Source: Microbacterium sp. (lineage in GTDB: Bacteria; Actinomycetota; Actinomycetes; Actinomycetales; Microbacteriaceae). Taken from it: a stretch of DNA of 64,000 nucleotides. The position numbers and the translations under genes were made by a program. Location: assembly GCF_026393345.1 (NCBI RefSeq), contig NZ_JAPLAI010000042.1:33366-97365 (forward strand), read 5' to 3'. Shown here one piece after another: positions 17,072-25,868 of the stretch. How positions within the stretch are numbered: the stretch's first letter is position 1; each line of letters begins with the position of its first letter. The notes under the pieces are model-generated. The model saw nothing but the letters and a program-made list of their open reading frames with translations, did no database searches and was not told the origin of the DNA.

Positions 17072-17089
17072 CCGGCAGCGGAGTGCCGG
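17072..17089. promoter_or_regulatory. Inverted repeat between the two copper genes
   Basis: CCGGCA and TGCCGG, perfect six-base arms with a six-base spacer, sit in the 159-base region between divergent copC and the cysteine-rich gene. It could be an operator for a metal sensor, but no regulator gene is adjacent and the arms are short. A TACGCT -10-like box lies downstream toward the cysteine-rich gene. Confidence 0.25.
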
Positions 17090-17181
17090 TCGGGCCTTTC
17101 CGGGCGGCGACGCGGCGCCTACGCTGGGCGGTGGCGGGCACCCCTGTCCGTCGGAGCGACGAGACGAAGGTGGGCGGGGCG

Positions 17182-17574
17182 ATGGACTCGATGATGATGG
17201 ATGCGATGTCGGACGAAGCGATGACGATGCGCGGAGCACCGGCGATGGACATGGAGCTGATGCAGGCGTGTATCGACGCGTGTTCTGCCTGCGAGCAGGC
17301 GTGCACGATCTGTGCGACGCAGCTGATGTCGTGCGCACCGGCGTGTATGAACTGTGCCGACATGTGCTCGACCATGATGCGTTCGATGCTCCGGATGCAG
17401 GGGATGACACCGCCGGTCATGATGGCGATGCTCGACGCGTGCATCGCCATGTGCCAGCAGTGCATGGACGAGTGCATGGAGCACTCGGACAACGCCGTCT
17501 GCATGATGTGCGCGCAGTCTTGCCGGGCGTGCATGGACGCCTGCATGGCGATGAAGGACGCGATCGCGGCCTGA
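17182..17574 (+). CDS. Cys/Met-rich four-helix-bundle copper-binding protein
   Basis: A 130-residue protein resembling copper storage proteins of the DUF326 / four-helix-bundle family, which hold many Cu(I) ions through cysteines pointing into the bundle. About 18 cysteines are present, mostly as CxxxC and CxxC pairs (CIDACSACEQACTIC, CIAMCQQCMDEC, CMMCAQSCRACMDAC). The N-terminus is extremely Met-rich (MDSMMMDAMSDEAMTM). There is no signal peptide, so it should be cytoplasmic. ATG 17182 starts the clearly coding part; an upstream in-frame GTG at 17170 would add four residues. It is divergent from copC, supporting a role in copper buffering. Confidence 0.85.
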   Translation: MDSMMMDAMSDEAMTMRGAPAMDMELMQACIDACSACEQACTICATQLMSCAPACMNCADMCSTMMRSMLRMQGMTPPVMMAMLDACIAMCQQCMDECMEHSDNAVCMMCAQSCRACMDACMAMKDAIAA

Positions 17575-17577
17575 GCG

Positions 17578-17931
17578 TCAGGCGGTCTCGCGCACGTTGA
17601 ACCGCGCGCGACCTGTGGCGAGCACCCGGTATCGGGCGTGGACGGCGACCGGCGCGCCCGGCAGAGCGGCCGAGGCCGCCCCGGCGGCGCTGAAGTAGGT
17701 CGTCAGCGTGTCGGTGTCCCATGCCCGCACGGTCACGGTGCCGTGTTCGGCATCGGCGGCGACGACGATTCCGTCGACCCATTCCGAGGGCGTGGCGGCC
17801 GCGAGCCGCGACTGGATGAGGTGCAGCGCGTGTCCCGGGTCGTACGACGTGCACGGTCCGCCGCTGTGGCACATGCACTCCGCGGCCGATCGCACCGGAA
17901 CGGGGCGGGCGGGGCGGAAGGAAGGAAACAC
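17578..17931 (-). CDS. Hypothetical protein with CxC-HSGGPC motif
   Basis: A 117-residue protein with no membrane segment and no recognised domain. A cysteine cluster near residues 19-27 (ECMCHSGGPC) could bind metal or form a disulfide; the rest looks like a small alpha/beta domain. The reading frame extends far upstream, but the part before 17931 overlaps the garA promoter and gene. A GTG at 17931 with GGAG at suitable spacing is the best start. It converges on the copper-storage-like gene with three bases between the stops. A copper link is possible but is only suggested by position. Confidence 0.6.
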   Translation of the reverse strand: MFPSFRPARPVPVRSAAECMCHSGGPCTSYDPGHALHLIQSRLAAATPSEWVDGIVVAADAEHGTVTVRAWDTDTLTTYFSAAGAASAALPGAPVAVHARYRVLATGRARFNVRETA

Positions 17932-18068
17932 GGCACTCTCCGGGTCGGTGATGCGGACGACAGCTACGGTACGTACGGTTGCGCCGGCACGCGCGGATAC
18001 CGACACACACGGCAACATTCGGCAGCTCGGACGCCCCGCCCGGCACTTTCGGGAGGCGTCTGATCGGT

Positions 18069-18074
18069 TAGGCT
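18069..18074 (+). promoter_or_regulatory. -10 box of the garA-ftsR operon
   Basis: TAGGCT lies 19 bases before the GTG of garA. An AGGAGG ribosome site stands between, so this transcript has a short leader of about 13 bases. Confidence 0.45.
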
Positions 18075-18093
18075 GGACGAAGAGGAGGACGAC

Positions 18094-18579
18094 GTGGACG
18101 AGAAGCGCGAGATCCCGGCTGACGACATCCGCCGCGGGTCCGGTGGACGAGTGCCGACGCACGACACCACCCAGACATTCGGACACGACTCCGACCTGTC
18201 GTTCGTGCCGTTCGGCAGCGAGCTGACCGACGCCGAGATGGAGGCGATCGAGGCGCTGCCCTCGGGCTCCGCGCTCCTGATCGTGCGATCCGGTCCCACC
18301 GCCGGTGCCCGCTACCTGCTGGACACCGACGTGACGACCGTCGGCCGGCATCCGGATGCGGACATCTTCTTCGACGACGTCACGGTCTCCCGCCGTCACT
18401 CCGAGGTCACCCGCCTGGGGACGACGTTCGAGATCGTCGACCAGCGCTCGCTGAACGGCACCTACGTCAACGGTGAGCGGGTCGATCGCGCCACCCTGCT
18501 CAACGGTGCGGAAGTGCGCATCGGCAAGTTCCGGCTCATCTTCCTCGTCTCGCCCGCCGACCTGTCGGCGGACGGCTGA
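18094..18579 (+). CDS. garA: FHA-domain signalling protein, GarA/OdhI-like
   Basis: A 161-residue protein like GarA/OdhI, which binds and inhibits 2-oxoglutarate dehydrogenase and tunes glutamate metabolism until a Ser/Thr kinase phosphorylates its N-terminal threonine. The FHA domain occupies about residues 75-150 (VGRHPDADIF, SRRHSEV, SLNGTYVNGERV: the phosphothreonine-binding Arg, Ser and Asn are all visible). The N-terminal tail carries DTTQTF near residue 29, corresponding to the phosphorylated Thr-Thr motif. It has an AGGAGG ribosome site. The stop overlaps the start of ftsR. A candidate kinase is encoded at 32.6-34.6 kb. Confidence 0.85.
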   Translation: MDEKREIPADDIRRGSGGRVPTHDTTQTFGHDSDLSFVPFGSELTDAEMEAIEALPSGSALLIVRSGPTAGARYLLDTDVTTVGRHPDADIFFDDVTVSRRHSEVTRLGTTFEIVDQRSLNGTYVNGERVDRATLLNGAEVRIGKFRLIFLVSPADLSADG

Positions 18580-19265
18580 TGGCCGCTGCTCCAGCTCGGG
18601 GGAGCAGCGGGGCACAGGGACTGCTGAGCATCGGTCAGGTGCTCGCGCGCCTCGAGTCGGAGTTCCCGGCCCTCACCTCCAGCAAGCTGCGCTTTCTCGA
18701 AGTGCAGGGGATCGTCCGCCCCCGCCGCACCGAGTCCGGGTACCGGAAGTTCGCCCAGGAGGACCTCGAGCGGCTGCGCCTCGCGCTCACCCTGCAACGG
18801 GACCACTACTTGCCCCTGCAGGTCATCCGCGAGTACCTCGACGACATCGAAGCCGGCAAGTCGCCCGCATCCCCGGCCGGCGTCCGCTCGATCGTGCCGC
18901 CCGCCCGGCGCTACCGCCGCGACGACCTGCTGCGAGAGGCCGGTGCCGCGCCGCAGGTTCTCAACGACGCGATCGGCCTCGGCCTCATCGCCGGCGGCGA
19001 CACGTACGACGACCGCGCACTGGCCATGCTGCGCTCGCTCGTCGCCCTCGACCGGCACGGCATCGAGCCGCGGCACCTGCGGGCGCTCCGCCAGAGCGCG
19101 GACCGCGACGTCGCTCTCATCGAATCGGCGCTGGCACCGCTTCGCCGCCGCACCGACGCGACATCCCGCGGCCGCGCCGCCGAGGTCGCTCCCGAGCTGG
19201 CGCGGCGTCTGGCCGACGTACGCGACGCGCTGATCCGCACGGCGCTCGACCGGCTCGACGGGTGA
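18579..19265 (+). CDS. ftsR: MerR-family regulator FtsR
   Basis: A 228-residue regulator of the MerR superfamily matching the FtsR lineage (Rv1828 in Mycobacterium), an activator of ftsZ in Corynebacterium. The winged helix lies at about residues 18-88 (LSIGQVLARLESEFP, SKLRFLEVQGIVRPRRTESGYRKF). A second helical domain of about 120 residues replaces the usual metal or drug sensor. The ATG overlaps the garA stop (ATGA), so the two are coupled. A likely target, ftsZ, lies at 50.8 kb with an imperfect dyad upstream. Confidence 0.82.
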   Translation: MAAAPARGSSGAQGLLSIGQVLARLESEFPALTSSKLRFLEVQGIVRPRRTESGYRKFAQEDLERLRLALTLQRDHYLPLQVIREYLDDIEAGKSPASPAGVRSIVPPARRYRRDDLLREAGAAPQVLNDAIGLGLIAGGDTYDDRALAMLRSLVALDRHGIEPRHLRALRQSADRDVALIESALAPLRRRTDATSRGRAAEVAPELARRLADVRDALIRTALDRLDG

Positions 19266-19362
19266 ACGCGCGACACGCCGACTCCGTGGAGCGGATGTCG
19301 TTGATCCGCTCCCGACCCTCCTCTAGCGTGGAGGAAACGATGTGGAAAAGGAGGCCGCCGGC

Positions 19363-19908
19363 ATGAACGCAGGCGAACCGATCGGGGAACCGGTCTTCTC
19401 GGCCGACCTCCTCTTCACCGACGGCCTTCCGGAGATGGACGACGAGCTGGGCTACCGCGGCGCGGTCGCCGCTCGCGCCGCCGGCATCACCTACCGCCAG
19501 CTCGACTACTGGGCGCGTACCGAGCTGGTCCAGCCGACCGTGCGCGGCGCGAGCGGCTCTGGCTCGCAGCGCCTGTACGGCTTCCGCGACATCCTCGTGC
19601 TCAAGCTCGTCAAGCGGCTGCTGGACACCGGCATCTCACTGCAGCAGATCCGCACCGCGGTCGATCAGCTCCGTGCGGCCGGCATCCGCGATCTCGCCGG
19701 GACGACCCTCATGAGCGACGGTGCCTCGGTCTACCTGTGCACGTCGAACGACGAGGTCATCGACCTCGTCAGCCGCGGCCAGGGCGTTTTCGGCATCGCC
19801 GTGGGCAAGGTCCTCCGCGAGGTGGAATCCACGCTCGTCGAGGTCAACCTGCAGGCCCCGGACGCGGCTGACGAACTCGCCACGCGTCGCGCCAAGCGCA
19901 CCGCCTGA
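19363..19908 (+). CDS. MerR-family regulator, second of the pair
   Basis: A 181-residue MerR-type DNA-binding protein, the counterpart of mycobacterial Rv1830. The winged helix lies at about residues 30-100 (GYRGAVAARAAGITYRQLDYWARTELV, then GSQRLYGFRDILVLKLVK); the C-terminal ~70 residues are a dimerisation or effector region. ATG 19363 is chosen over GTG 19342 because AAGGAGG stands just before it and lies inside the longer version. In mycobacteria a DUF151 gene sits between the two MerR genes; here only 97 bases separate them and no gene fits. Confidence 0.85.
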   Translation: MNAGEPIGEPVFSADLLFTDGLPEMDDELGYRGAVAARAAGITYRQLDYWARTELVQPTVRGASGSGSQRLYGFRDILVLKLVKRLLDTGISLQQIRTAVDQLRAAGIRDLAGTTLMSDGASVYLCTSNDEVIDLVSRGQGVFGIAVGKVLREVESTLVEVNLQAPDAADELATRRAKRTA

Positions 19909-19960
19909 CTCGCCGCATCCCGCTCTCGAACCGGACGGGGTCCACGATCCGATGCGGACG

Positions 19961-20048
19961 TGTCGCGAGAATCGGGGATGTCGCGAGATTCGGACATGTC
20001 GGGCCAGGATGCTCCGAATCCGGTGACATCTCCGAATCCGGCGACCGC
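19961..20048. repeat. Two-plus-two 18-bp repeat dyad between merR and parA
   Basis: Two direct copies of an 18-base unit starting TGTCGCGAGA (19961-19978 and 19979-19996) are followed, after 16 bases, by two direct copies of an 18-base unit starting TCCGAATCCGG (20013-20030 and 20031-20048). The second pair is roughly the reverse complement of the first; GATTCGGA and TCCGAATC are perfect inverted partners. The whole forms a large dyad between two convergent genes. It may be a bidirectional terminator or a binding-site array. Confidence 0.75.
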
Positions 20049-20063
20049 ATCCGCGGCCCGGAC

Positions 20064-20879
20064 TCAGGGTGCGGGAGCGGATTCCTCGGGCGTCGAGATG
20101 CGCCCGGTGCGCATGATGCGCTCCAGCAGCGCGTCGAAGTCGGCGGCGAGCTCCTGCGCGGAGTCTCCCGGCCACACGTGCAGTGGTTTCGCGGCGCCCT
20201 GCGCCTGCTGCAGCGAGGTGCGCTCGGGCAGCTGCGGCGACAGCACCAGGGGTCCGAACATGTCGCGTAGTTCCTTGATGCGGAACTGGTGCTCGATCGA
20301 CTGCGGCCGCACCCGGTTCACGACGATGCCGAGCGGTTGCAGTCGCGGCGACAGCCCGCGGCGGATCTCCTCGATGGCACGGAGCGCCCGGTCGGCGGCG
20401 GCGACGGAGAACAGGCCCGGCTCGGTGACGACGACGACGCGGTCACTCGCCGCCCACGCGGTGCGGGTGAGGGCGTTCAACGACGGTGCGCAGTCGACCA
20501 GCACGAGGTCGTAGTCCGCCTCGACGGTCGCCAGGGCCTCCTCGAGCTTCCAGACATCACGGACGCTCGGATGCGGTCCGTCGAAGTTGATGGCGGAGGG
20601 GCTGCCGATGAGGACGTCGATCGTGCCGGGATGCACCTTGGTCCACCCGCTGGCGGTGATCGCCTGGCGGACGACCTTCTCCTTCGGGTTGGCCAGGACG
20701 TCGGCGACGTTGAGACGCCCCGCGACCTGGATGTCCATCCCCGTGGACACGTCGGATTGCGGGTCGAGGTCGACGACGAGAGTCCGCACGCCGCGGGCAA
20801 AAGCCGCTGAGGCGAGTCCGAGTGTCACGGTCGTCTTGCCGACGCCGCCTTTGAGCGAGCTGACGGAAAGAACATGCAC
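20064..20879 (-). CDS. ParA-family ATPase without an adjacent ParB
   Basis: A 271-residue Walker-type ATPase of the ParA/Soj class. The deviant Walker A is at residues 10-17 (KGGVGKTT), Walker A' in VVDLDPQSD, and Walker B in LVLVDCAPSLNAL. Proteins of this class position DNA or protein complexes by ATP-dependent binding to the nucleoid. No ParB gene is adjacent, so this is not the chromosomal parAB pair, which normally sits near the replication origin. The start is a GTG. A TAACGT box ends eight bases upstream. A repeat-built dyad sits just after its stop. Cargo unknown. Confidence 0.88.
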   Translation of the reverse strand: MHVLSVSSLKGGVGKTTVTLGLASAAFARGVRTLVVDLDPQSDVSTGMDIQVAGRLNVADVLANPKEKVVRQAITASGWTKVHPGTIDVLIGSPSAINFDGPHPSVRDVWKLEEALATVEADYDLVLVDCAPSLNALTRTAWAASDRVVVVTEPGLFSVAAADRALRAIEEIRRGLSPRLQPLGIVVNRVRPQSIEHQFRIKELRDMFGPLVLSPQLPERTSLQQAQGAAKPLHVWPGDSAQELAADFDALLERIMRTGRISTPEESAPAP

Positions 20880-21042
20880 GAGCGTCTACGTTACCCGCCC
20901 CTCGACGGTGAGCGCACTCCAAGCCTTCGGGCACGGTATGAATCGCCTCGGTGCGTGGTTCCTCTAGGCTGTGAGCAGACTCCGCCTGTGTCGTTAGGAA
21001 GTTAACGGGCATTCACCAGTCGTTCGACGGATGCGAGGCTGC

Positions 21043-24000
21043 ATGTTCCGCAAGATTCTGGTTGCCAATCGTGGCGAGATCGCCATCCGCGCGTTCCGCG
21101 CCGCCTACGAAGTGGGAGCCCGTACGGTCGCGGTCTACCCGTGGGAGGACCGCTTCTCGCTGCATCGGCTGAAGGCCGACGAGGCGTACCAGATCGGCGA
21201 CAAGGGCCACCCGGTGCGGGCGTACCTCGACGTGGATGAGATCGTCCGCGTCGCGCTCGAGAGCGGTGCCGACGCGATCTACCCCGGCTACGGATTCCTC
21301 TCCGAGAATCCGGAGCTCGCCGCGAAGGCGGCAGCGGCGGGCATCACGTTCATCGGACCACCGTCCTCGGTGCTGGAGATGGCCGGCAACAAGGTCACCG
21401 CCAAAGAGCACGCGATCGCGGCCGGCGTGCCGGTGCTGCGCTCCACACCCGCCTCCGACGACATCGACGCGCTCCTCGCGCAGGCCGACGAGATCGGTTT
21501 CCCCATCTTCGCGAAGGCCGTCGCCGGCGGCGGCGGACGAGGGATGCGGCGCGTCGAGGCCAAGGACGAGCTCGCCGAGGCGCTGGCCGCGGCCATGCGC
21601 GAGGCCGAGAGCGCTTTCGGCGACGCCCGCATGTTCCTGGAGCAGGCGGTGCAGCGGCCCCGTCACATCGAGGTTCAGGTGCTCGCGGACGCGGCGGGTG
21701 AGACCGTCCACCTGTTCGAGCGGGACTGCTCGGTGCAGCGGCGCCACCAGAAGGTCATCGAGATCGCCCCCGCCCCGAACCTGGACGACGACGTGCGCCA
21801 GGCGCTGCACCGGCACGCCGTGGCGTTCGCCCGGTCGATCGGGTACGTCAACGCCGGCACGGTCGAGTTCCTGCTGGAGACCGCGGGCCCCCGCACCGGC
21901 GAGGTGGTGTTCATCGAGATGAACCCCCGCATCCAGGTGGAGCACACCGTCACCGAGGAGGTGACGGATGTCGACCTCGTGCAGTCGCAGATGCGCATCG
22001 CGTCGGGGGAGACCCTCGCCGAGCTCGGGCTCACGCAGGGCGAGATCCGGCTGCGTGGCGCCGCCCTGCAGTGCCGCATCACCACGGAGGACCCGGCCCA
22101 GGGCTTCCGCCCGGACACCGGCAAGATCACGACCTACCGCTCGCCCGGCGGCGCGGGGGTGCGCCTGGACGGCGGCACCACGGCGGCCGGGTCTCAGATC
22201 AGCCCCCACTTCGATTCCATGCTCGCGAAGCTCACCTGCCGCGGCCGCGACTTCCCGGCAGCCGTCGGCCGTGCCCGCCGGGCGCTGGCGGAATTCCGCA
22301 TCCGGGGCGTGTCGACCAACATCCCCTTCCTGCAGGCGGTGCTCGATGACCCCGAGTTCGTCGCCGGCGACATCAGCACCTCGTTCATCGAGGAGCGGCC
22401 GGAGCTGCTCGCGGGGCGCGAGTCCAAGGACCGCGGCTCGAAGATCCTCAACTGGCTCGTCGACGTGACGGTGAATGCGCCGAACGGCCCGAACCCCGAG
22501 GTCGTCGACCCGCGGGAGAAGCTGCCGGCGCTCGACCTGCTCGCGCCGGCACCCGCTGGCTCCCGGCAGCGGCTGCAGGAGCTCGGTCCCGCCGGCTTCG
22601 CCGCCGACCTCCGTGCCCGCACCGAGCTCGCCGTCACCGACACCACGTTCCGCGACGCGCACCAGTCGCTGCTGGCCACGCGCGTGCGCACCAAGGACCT
22701 CGTCACGGTCGCCCCGTACGTCGCCCGTCTCACACCGCAGCTGCTGTCGGTGGAAGCCTGGGGCGGCGCGACCTACGACGTCGCGCTGCGGTTCCTCGGC
22801 GAGGACCCGTGGGAGCGGCTCGATGCGCTCCGCGAGGCGCTGCCCAACGTCGCCATCCAGATGCTGCTGCGCGGTCGCAACACGGTCGGCTACACCCCGT
22901 ACCCCACCCGGGTGACGGATGCGTTCGTGCACGAGGCCGCCGCATCCGGCGTCGACATCTTCCGGATCTTCGATGCGCTCAACGACGTGTCGCAGATGCG
23001 CCCGGCGATCGATGCGGTGCTGGCCACCGGCACCGCGGTCGCCGAGACCGCGCTGTGCTACACCGGCGACCTGCTCGACCCGGCCGAGACGCTTTACACC
23101 CTCGACTACTACCTGCGCCTGGCCGAGCAGATGGTCGACGCCGGCGCCCACGTGCTCGCGATCAAGGACATGGCGGGACTGCTGCGCCCGACGGCCGGCG
23201 CGAAGCTCGTCGAGGCGCTTCGTGCCCGATTCGACCTGCCGGTTCACGTCCACACGCACGACACCGCGGGCGGCCAGCTCGCGACACTGCTGGCCGTGAG
23301 CGCTGCGGGGGCGGATGCGGTCGACGTCGCCGCGGCACCCATGTCGGGCACCACCAGCCAGCCCTCGCTGTCGGCCCTCATCGCCGCCCTCGCCCACACC
23401 GAACGCGACACCGGCCTCTCGCTGCAGGCGGCCGAGGACCTGGAGCCATACTGGGAGGCCGTGCGTCGGCTGTACCGGCCGTTCGAGTCGGGACTGCCGG
23501 GACCCACCGGCCGCGTCTACCACCACGAGATCCCGGGCGGCCAGCTCTCGAATCTGCGTCAGCAGGCGATCGCGCTGGGTCTCGCGGATGATTTCGAACT
23601 GATCGAGGACATGTATGCGGCGGCGAACCGCATCCTCGGCCGCATCCCGAAGGTGACGCCCTCGTCGAAGGTCGTGGGGGACCTCGCCCTGCACCTCGCC
23701 GCCGTTCGCGCCGACCCCGACGACTTCGCCGAGAACCCGCAGAAGTACGACATCCCCGACTCGGTCGTGGGGTTCATGGCGGGCGAGCTCGGCGACCTGC
23801 CCGGTGGCTGGCCGGAGCCGTTCCGCACCAAGGTGCTCGAGGGGCGGACCGTGTCGATCGAGGTCGCGCCGCTGGCGGACGAGGATGCGGCGGCCCTCGA
23901 CGCGGACTCCGTCACCCGGCGCGACACCCTCAACCGGCTGCTGTTCCCGGCACCGACCAAGGTCTTCCAGGACGCGCGGGAGACGTACGGCGACCTCAGC

Positions 24001-24450
24001 GTGCTCGACACCGCCGACTACCTGTACGGGCTTGCCACCGGCACCGAGCACGTGGTCGAGATCGAACGCGGCGTGCAGCTGTGGGTGGGTCTTGAGGCCA
24101 TCGGCGAACCCGACGACAAGGGCATGCGCACCGTCATGACGACCCTCAACGGCCAGCTGCGGCCGGTGTTCGTGCGCGACCGCAGCATCTCGGTGCAGAC
24201 CCGTCAGGCGGAGAAGGCGAACCCCAGCACTCCCGGTCACGTCGCCGCGCCGTTCTCCGGTGTCGTCACCGTCAAGGTCGCCGTGGGGGATACCGTGACG
24301 GCCGGTCAGGCGGTCGCCTCCATCGAAGCGATGAAGATGGAAGCGGGCATCACCAGCGCCCTCGACGGGGTCGTGGAACGGGTGGTCCTGCCGGCGACGG
24401 CGCAGGTGGAGGCGGGCGACCTTTTGGTCGTCGTGCGGCCCGCCGAGTAG
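21043..24450 (+). CDS. pyc: Pyruvate carboxylase
   Basis: A 1135-residue biotin enzyme that adds bicarbonate-derived CO2 to pyruvate to make oxaloacetate. Three parts follow in order. The biotin carboxylase spans about residues 1-450 (RKILVANRGEIAIR, GGGGRGMR loop, EMNPRIQVEHTVTE). The carboxyltransferase spans about 530-1000 (TDTTFRDAHQS, the metal-binding HVHTHDT). The biotinyl domain at the end has the biotin lysine in EAMKMEA. Length is normal for the single-chain form. ATG 21043 begins the conserved MFRKI and has a GAGG nearby; an ATG four codons earlier is less likely. A TAGGCT box lies at 20965-20970. The TAG stop starts the -10 box of the next gene. Confidence 0.96.
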   Translation: MFRKILVANRGEIAIRAFRAAYEVGARTVAVYPWEDRFSLHRLKADEAYQIGDKGHPVRAYLDVDEIVRVALESGADAIYPGYGFLSENPELAAKAAAAGITFIGPPSSVLEMAGNKVTAKEHAIAAGVPVLRSTPASDDIDALLAQADEIGFPIFAKAVAGGGGRGMRRVEAKDELAEALAAAMREAESAFGDARMFLEQAVQRPRHIEVQVLADAAGETVHLFERDCSVQRRHQKVIEIAPAPNLDDDVRQALHRHAVAFARSIGYVNAGTVEFLLETAGPRTGEVVFIEMNPRIQVEHTVTEEVTDVDLVQSQMRIASGETLAELGLTQGEIRLRGAALQCRITTEDPAQGFRPDTGKITTYRSPGGAGVRLDGGTTAAGSQISPHFDSMLAKLTCRGRDFPAAVGRARRALAEFRIRGVSTNIPFLQAVLDDPEFVAGDISTSFIEERPELLAGRESKDRGSKILNWLVDVTVNAPNGPNPEVVDPREKLPALDLLAPAPAGSRQRLQELGPAGFAADLRARTELAVTDTTFRDAHQSLLATRVRTKDLVTVAPYVARLTPQLLSVEAWGGATYDVALRFLGEDPWERLDALREALPNVAIQMLLRGRNTVGYTPYPTRVTDAFVHEAAASGVDIFRIFDALNDVSQMRPAIDAVLATGTAVAETALCYTGDLLDPAETLYTLDYYLRLAEQMVDAGAHVLAIKDMAGLLRPTAGAKLVEALRARFDLPVHVHTHDTAGGQLATLLAVSAAGADAVDVAAAPMSGTTSQPSLSALIAALAHTERDTGLSLQAAEDLEPYWEAVRRLYRPFESGLPGPTGRVYHHEIPGGQLSNLRQQAIALGLADDFELIEDMYAAANRILGRIPKVTPSSKVVGDLALHLAAVRADPDDFAENPQKYDIPDSVVGFMAGELGDLPGGWPEPFRTKVLEGRTVSIEVAPLADEDAAALDADSVTRRDTLNRLLFPAPTKVFQDARETYGDLSVLDTADYLYGLATGTEHVVEIERGVQLWVGLEAIGEPDDKGMRTVMTTLNGQLRPVFVRDRSISVQTRQAEKANPSTPGHVAAPFSGVVTVKVAVGDTVTAGQAVASIEAMKMEAGITSALDGVVERVVLPATAQVEAGDLLVVVRPAE

Positions 24451-24490
24451 CCTGTTCGGGGCGCCCCCCGCCCGTTTGGAGTTACACAGC

Positions 24491-25861
24491 ATGCCTGATC
24501 GCACCGATCCGATGACCCAGGACGGCGCCGACGACATCGCGGCGCCGCACGTCGATGCCGCCGGAATCGACCTTCTCGGGACCCAGACCGCGCAGGTCGC
24601 GGTCACCCTCCCGGTAGAACACCAGGACGATGACCTCGTCGAGGACGACCCCGCGCCGATGGCGGCGACGCCCGGCGTGACCGCCATGCCGATGGCCGCC
24701 GCACCCGGCGTGACGTCTGCGCCCGAGGACGTGCACGACGCCGTCATCGTCGAGGACGAACCCGAGCGACCGCTGACCCGCCCGGGCGCGGCGCCGACGG
24801 GACCCGCCTCCGGGCCGGAGTCCGCTCCGGCTCCGGTCTTGCGGCGGCACCACACCGAGACCAGCCCCGTCACCCTGACCGCCGTGCGGGTGGGGGAGCG
24901 GGAGGCCGACCGGGAGACCCCTGACCTTCTCACCGACGGTCGCCTGGTGGAGCGGACCCGGCTGCCGAAGACCGAGCCCTCCGGCGCCTGGCCGCACCTG
25001 CTGTACACGCTGAGCGGACGCCGGATCAACCTCGGCGACAGCCGCAAGGCGCGTGAGCGCAAGGCGCTCGACGCCCGCATCGCCGTTCCTCTGGACGGGC
25101 GCGCACGGTTCGTCGCCGTCCTCTCCCGCAAGGGCGGCGTCGGCAAGACGACAGTGACGACGCTGCTGGGGATGGCCCTCGCGGACGCGCGCGAAGACCG
25201 CGTCATCGCGGTGGACGCCAATCCCGACCGCGGCACGCTCGCCGACCGGATCGGCGGCACGCCCGGTAAGACCGTGCGGGACCTGTCCCGCGCCCGCGCG
25301 GAGGTGCACGGGTTCACCGAGCTGTCGGCGATGGTCGCCCGCGACCACACCCGCCTCGACGTGCTCGCCTCCGACGCCGACCCGAGGGTGTCCGACGCGT
25401 TCAGCGACGACGACTACCGGGACGTCGCCGAGCTCGCCGCGCACTATTACTCGATCGTGCTGACCGACACCGGCACCGGCATCGTGCACTCCGTCATGGA
25501 TGCCACGCTCGACGCCGCCGACGCGATCGTGATCGTCGCAGGTCTCAGCGTGGACGAGGCCCGCCTGGCCTCCGAGACCCTCACGTGGCTCGAGACGAAC
25601 GGGTACACGGATCTGGCGCGTCGCGCCGTCGTCGTTCTGAACACGTCGCGCCCCGGCACCCCGCTCGTCCGCGCCGCCGAGGTGGAGGAGCACTTCCGCA
25701 GTCGCGTCCGCGCCGTCGTCCGCCTGCCCTACGACGCTCTCGTCGCCGCGGGCGGCGCCATCGCGTTCGCCGAGCTGGAACGCGACACCCGGCAGGCCTC
25801 CCGTGAACTCGCGGCGACGGTCGTCGAGGGCCTGTCCGGTTCGGCCGTGACGGCAGCGTGA
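24491..25861 (+). CDS. MinD/ParA-like ATPase with disordered N-terminus
   Basis: A 456-residue protein. The first ~165 residues are acidic, Pro/Ala-rich and probably disordered, with a short near-repeat ([16 protein letters not shown]). The rest is a MinD-like ATPase: deviant Walker A KGGVGKTT at 214-221, [10 protein letters not shown], and an LTDTGTGI segment standing where Walker B usually ends in DxP/DxA. The layout resembles EspI-like and other actinobacterial MinD-type proteins, but no type VII secretion genes are seen here. ATG 24491 follows GGAG; an upstream TTG is less likely. A TAGCCT -10 box at 24448-24453 includes the pyc stop. Role unknown. Confidence 0.82.
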   Translation: MPDRTDPMTQDGADDIAAPHVDAAGIDLLGTQTAQVAVTLPVEHQDDDLVEDDPAPMAATPGVTAMPMAAAPGVTSAPEDVHDAVIVEDEPERPLTRPGAAPTGPASGPESAPAPVLRRHHTETSPVTLTAVRVGEREADRETPDLLTDGRLVERTRLPKTEPSGAWPHLLYTLSGRRINLGDSRKARERKALDARIAVPLDGRARFVAVLSRKGGVGKTTVTTLLGMALADAREDRVIAVDANPDRGTLADRIGGTPGKTVRDLSRARAEVHGFTELSAMVARDHTRLDVLASDADPRVSDAFSDDDYRDVAELAAHYYSIVLTDTGTGIVHSVMDATLDAADAIVIVAGLSVDEARLASETLTWLETNGYTDLARRAVVVLNTSRPGTPLVRAAEVEEHFRSRVRAVVRLPYDALVAAGGAIAFAELERDTRQASRELAATVVEGLSGSAVTAA

Positions 25862-25868
25862 GCGCACG

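Noticed and set aside
19961..20048. CRISPR-like array
   Set aside because: Units are contiguous 18-mers with no spacers, and half are inverted.
21013..25350. Open antisense frame of 1445 codons opposite pyc and the MinD-like gene
   Set aside because: It is the third-position shadow of two well-conserved genes. Its translation is low-complexity His/Arg/Val/Glu sequence with no domain.
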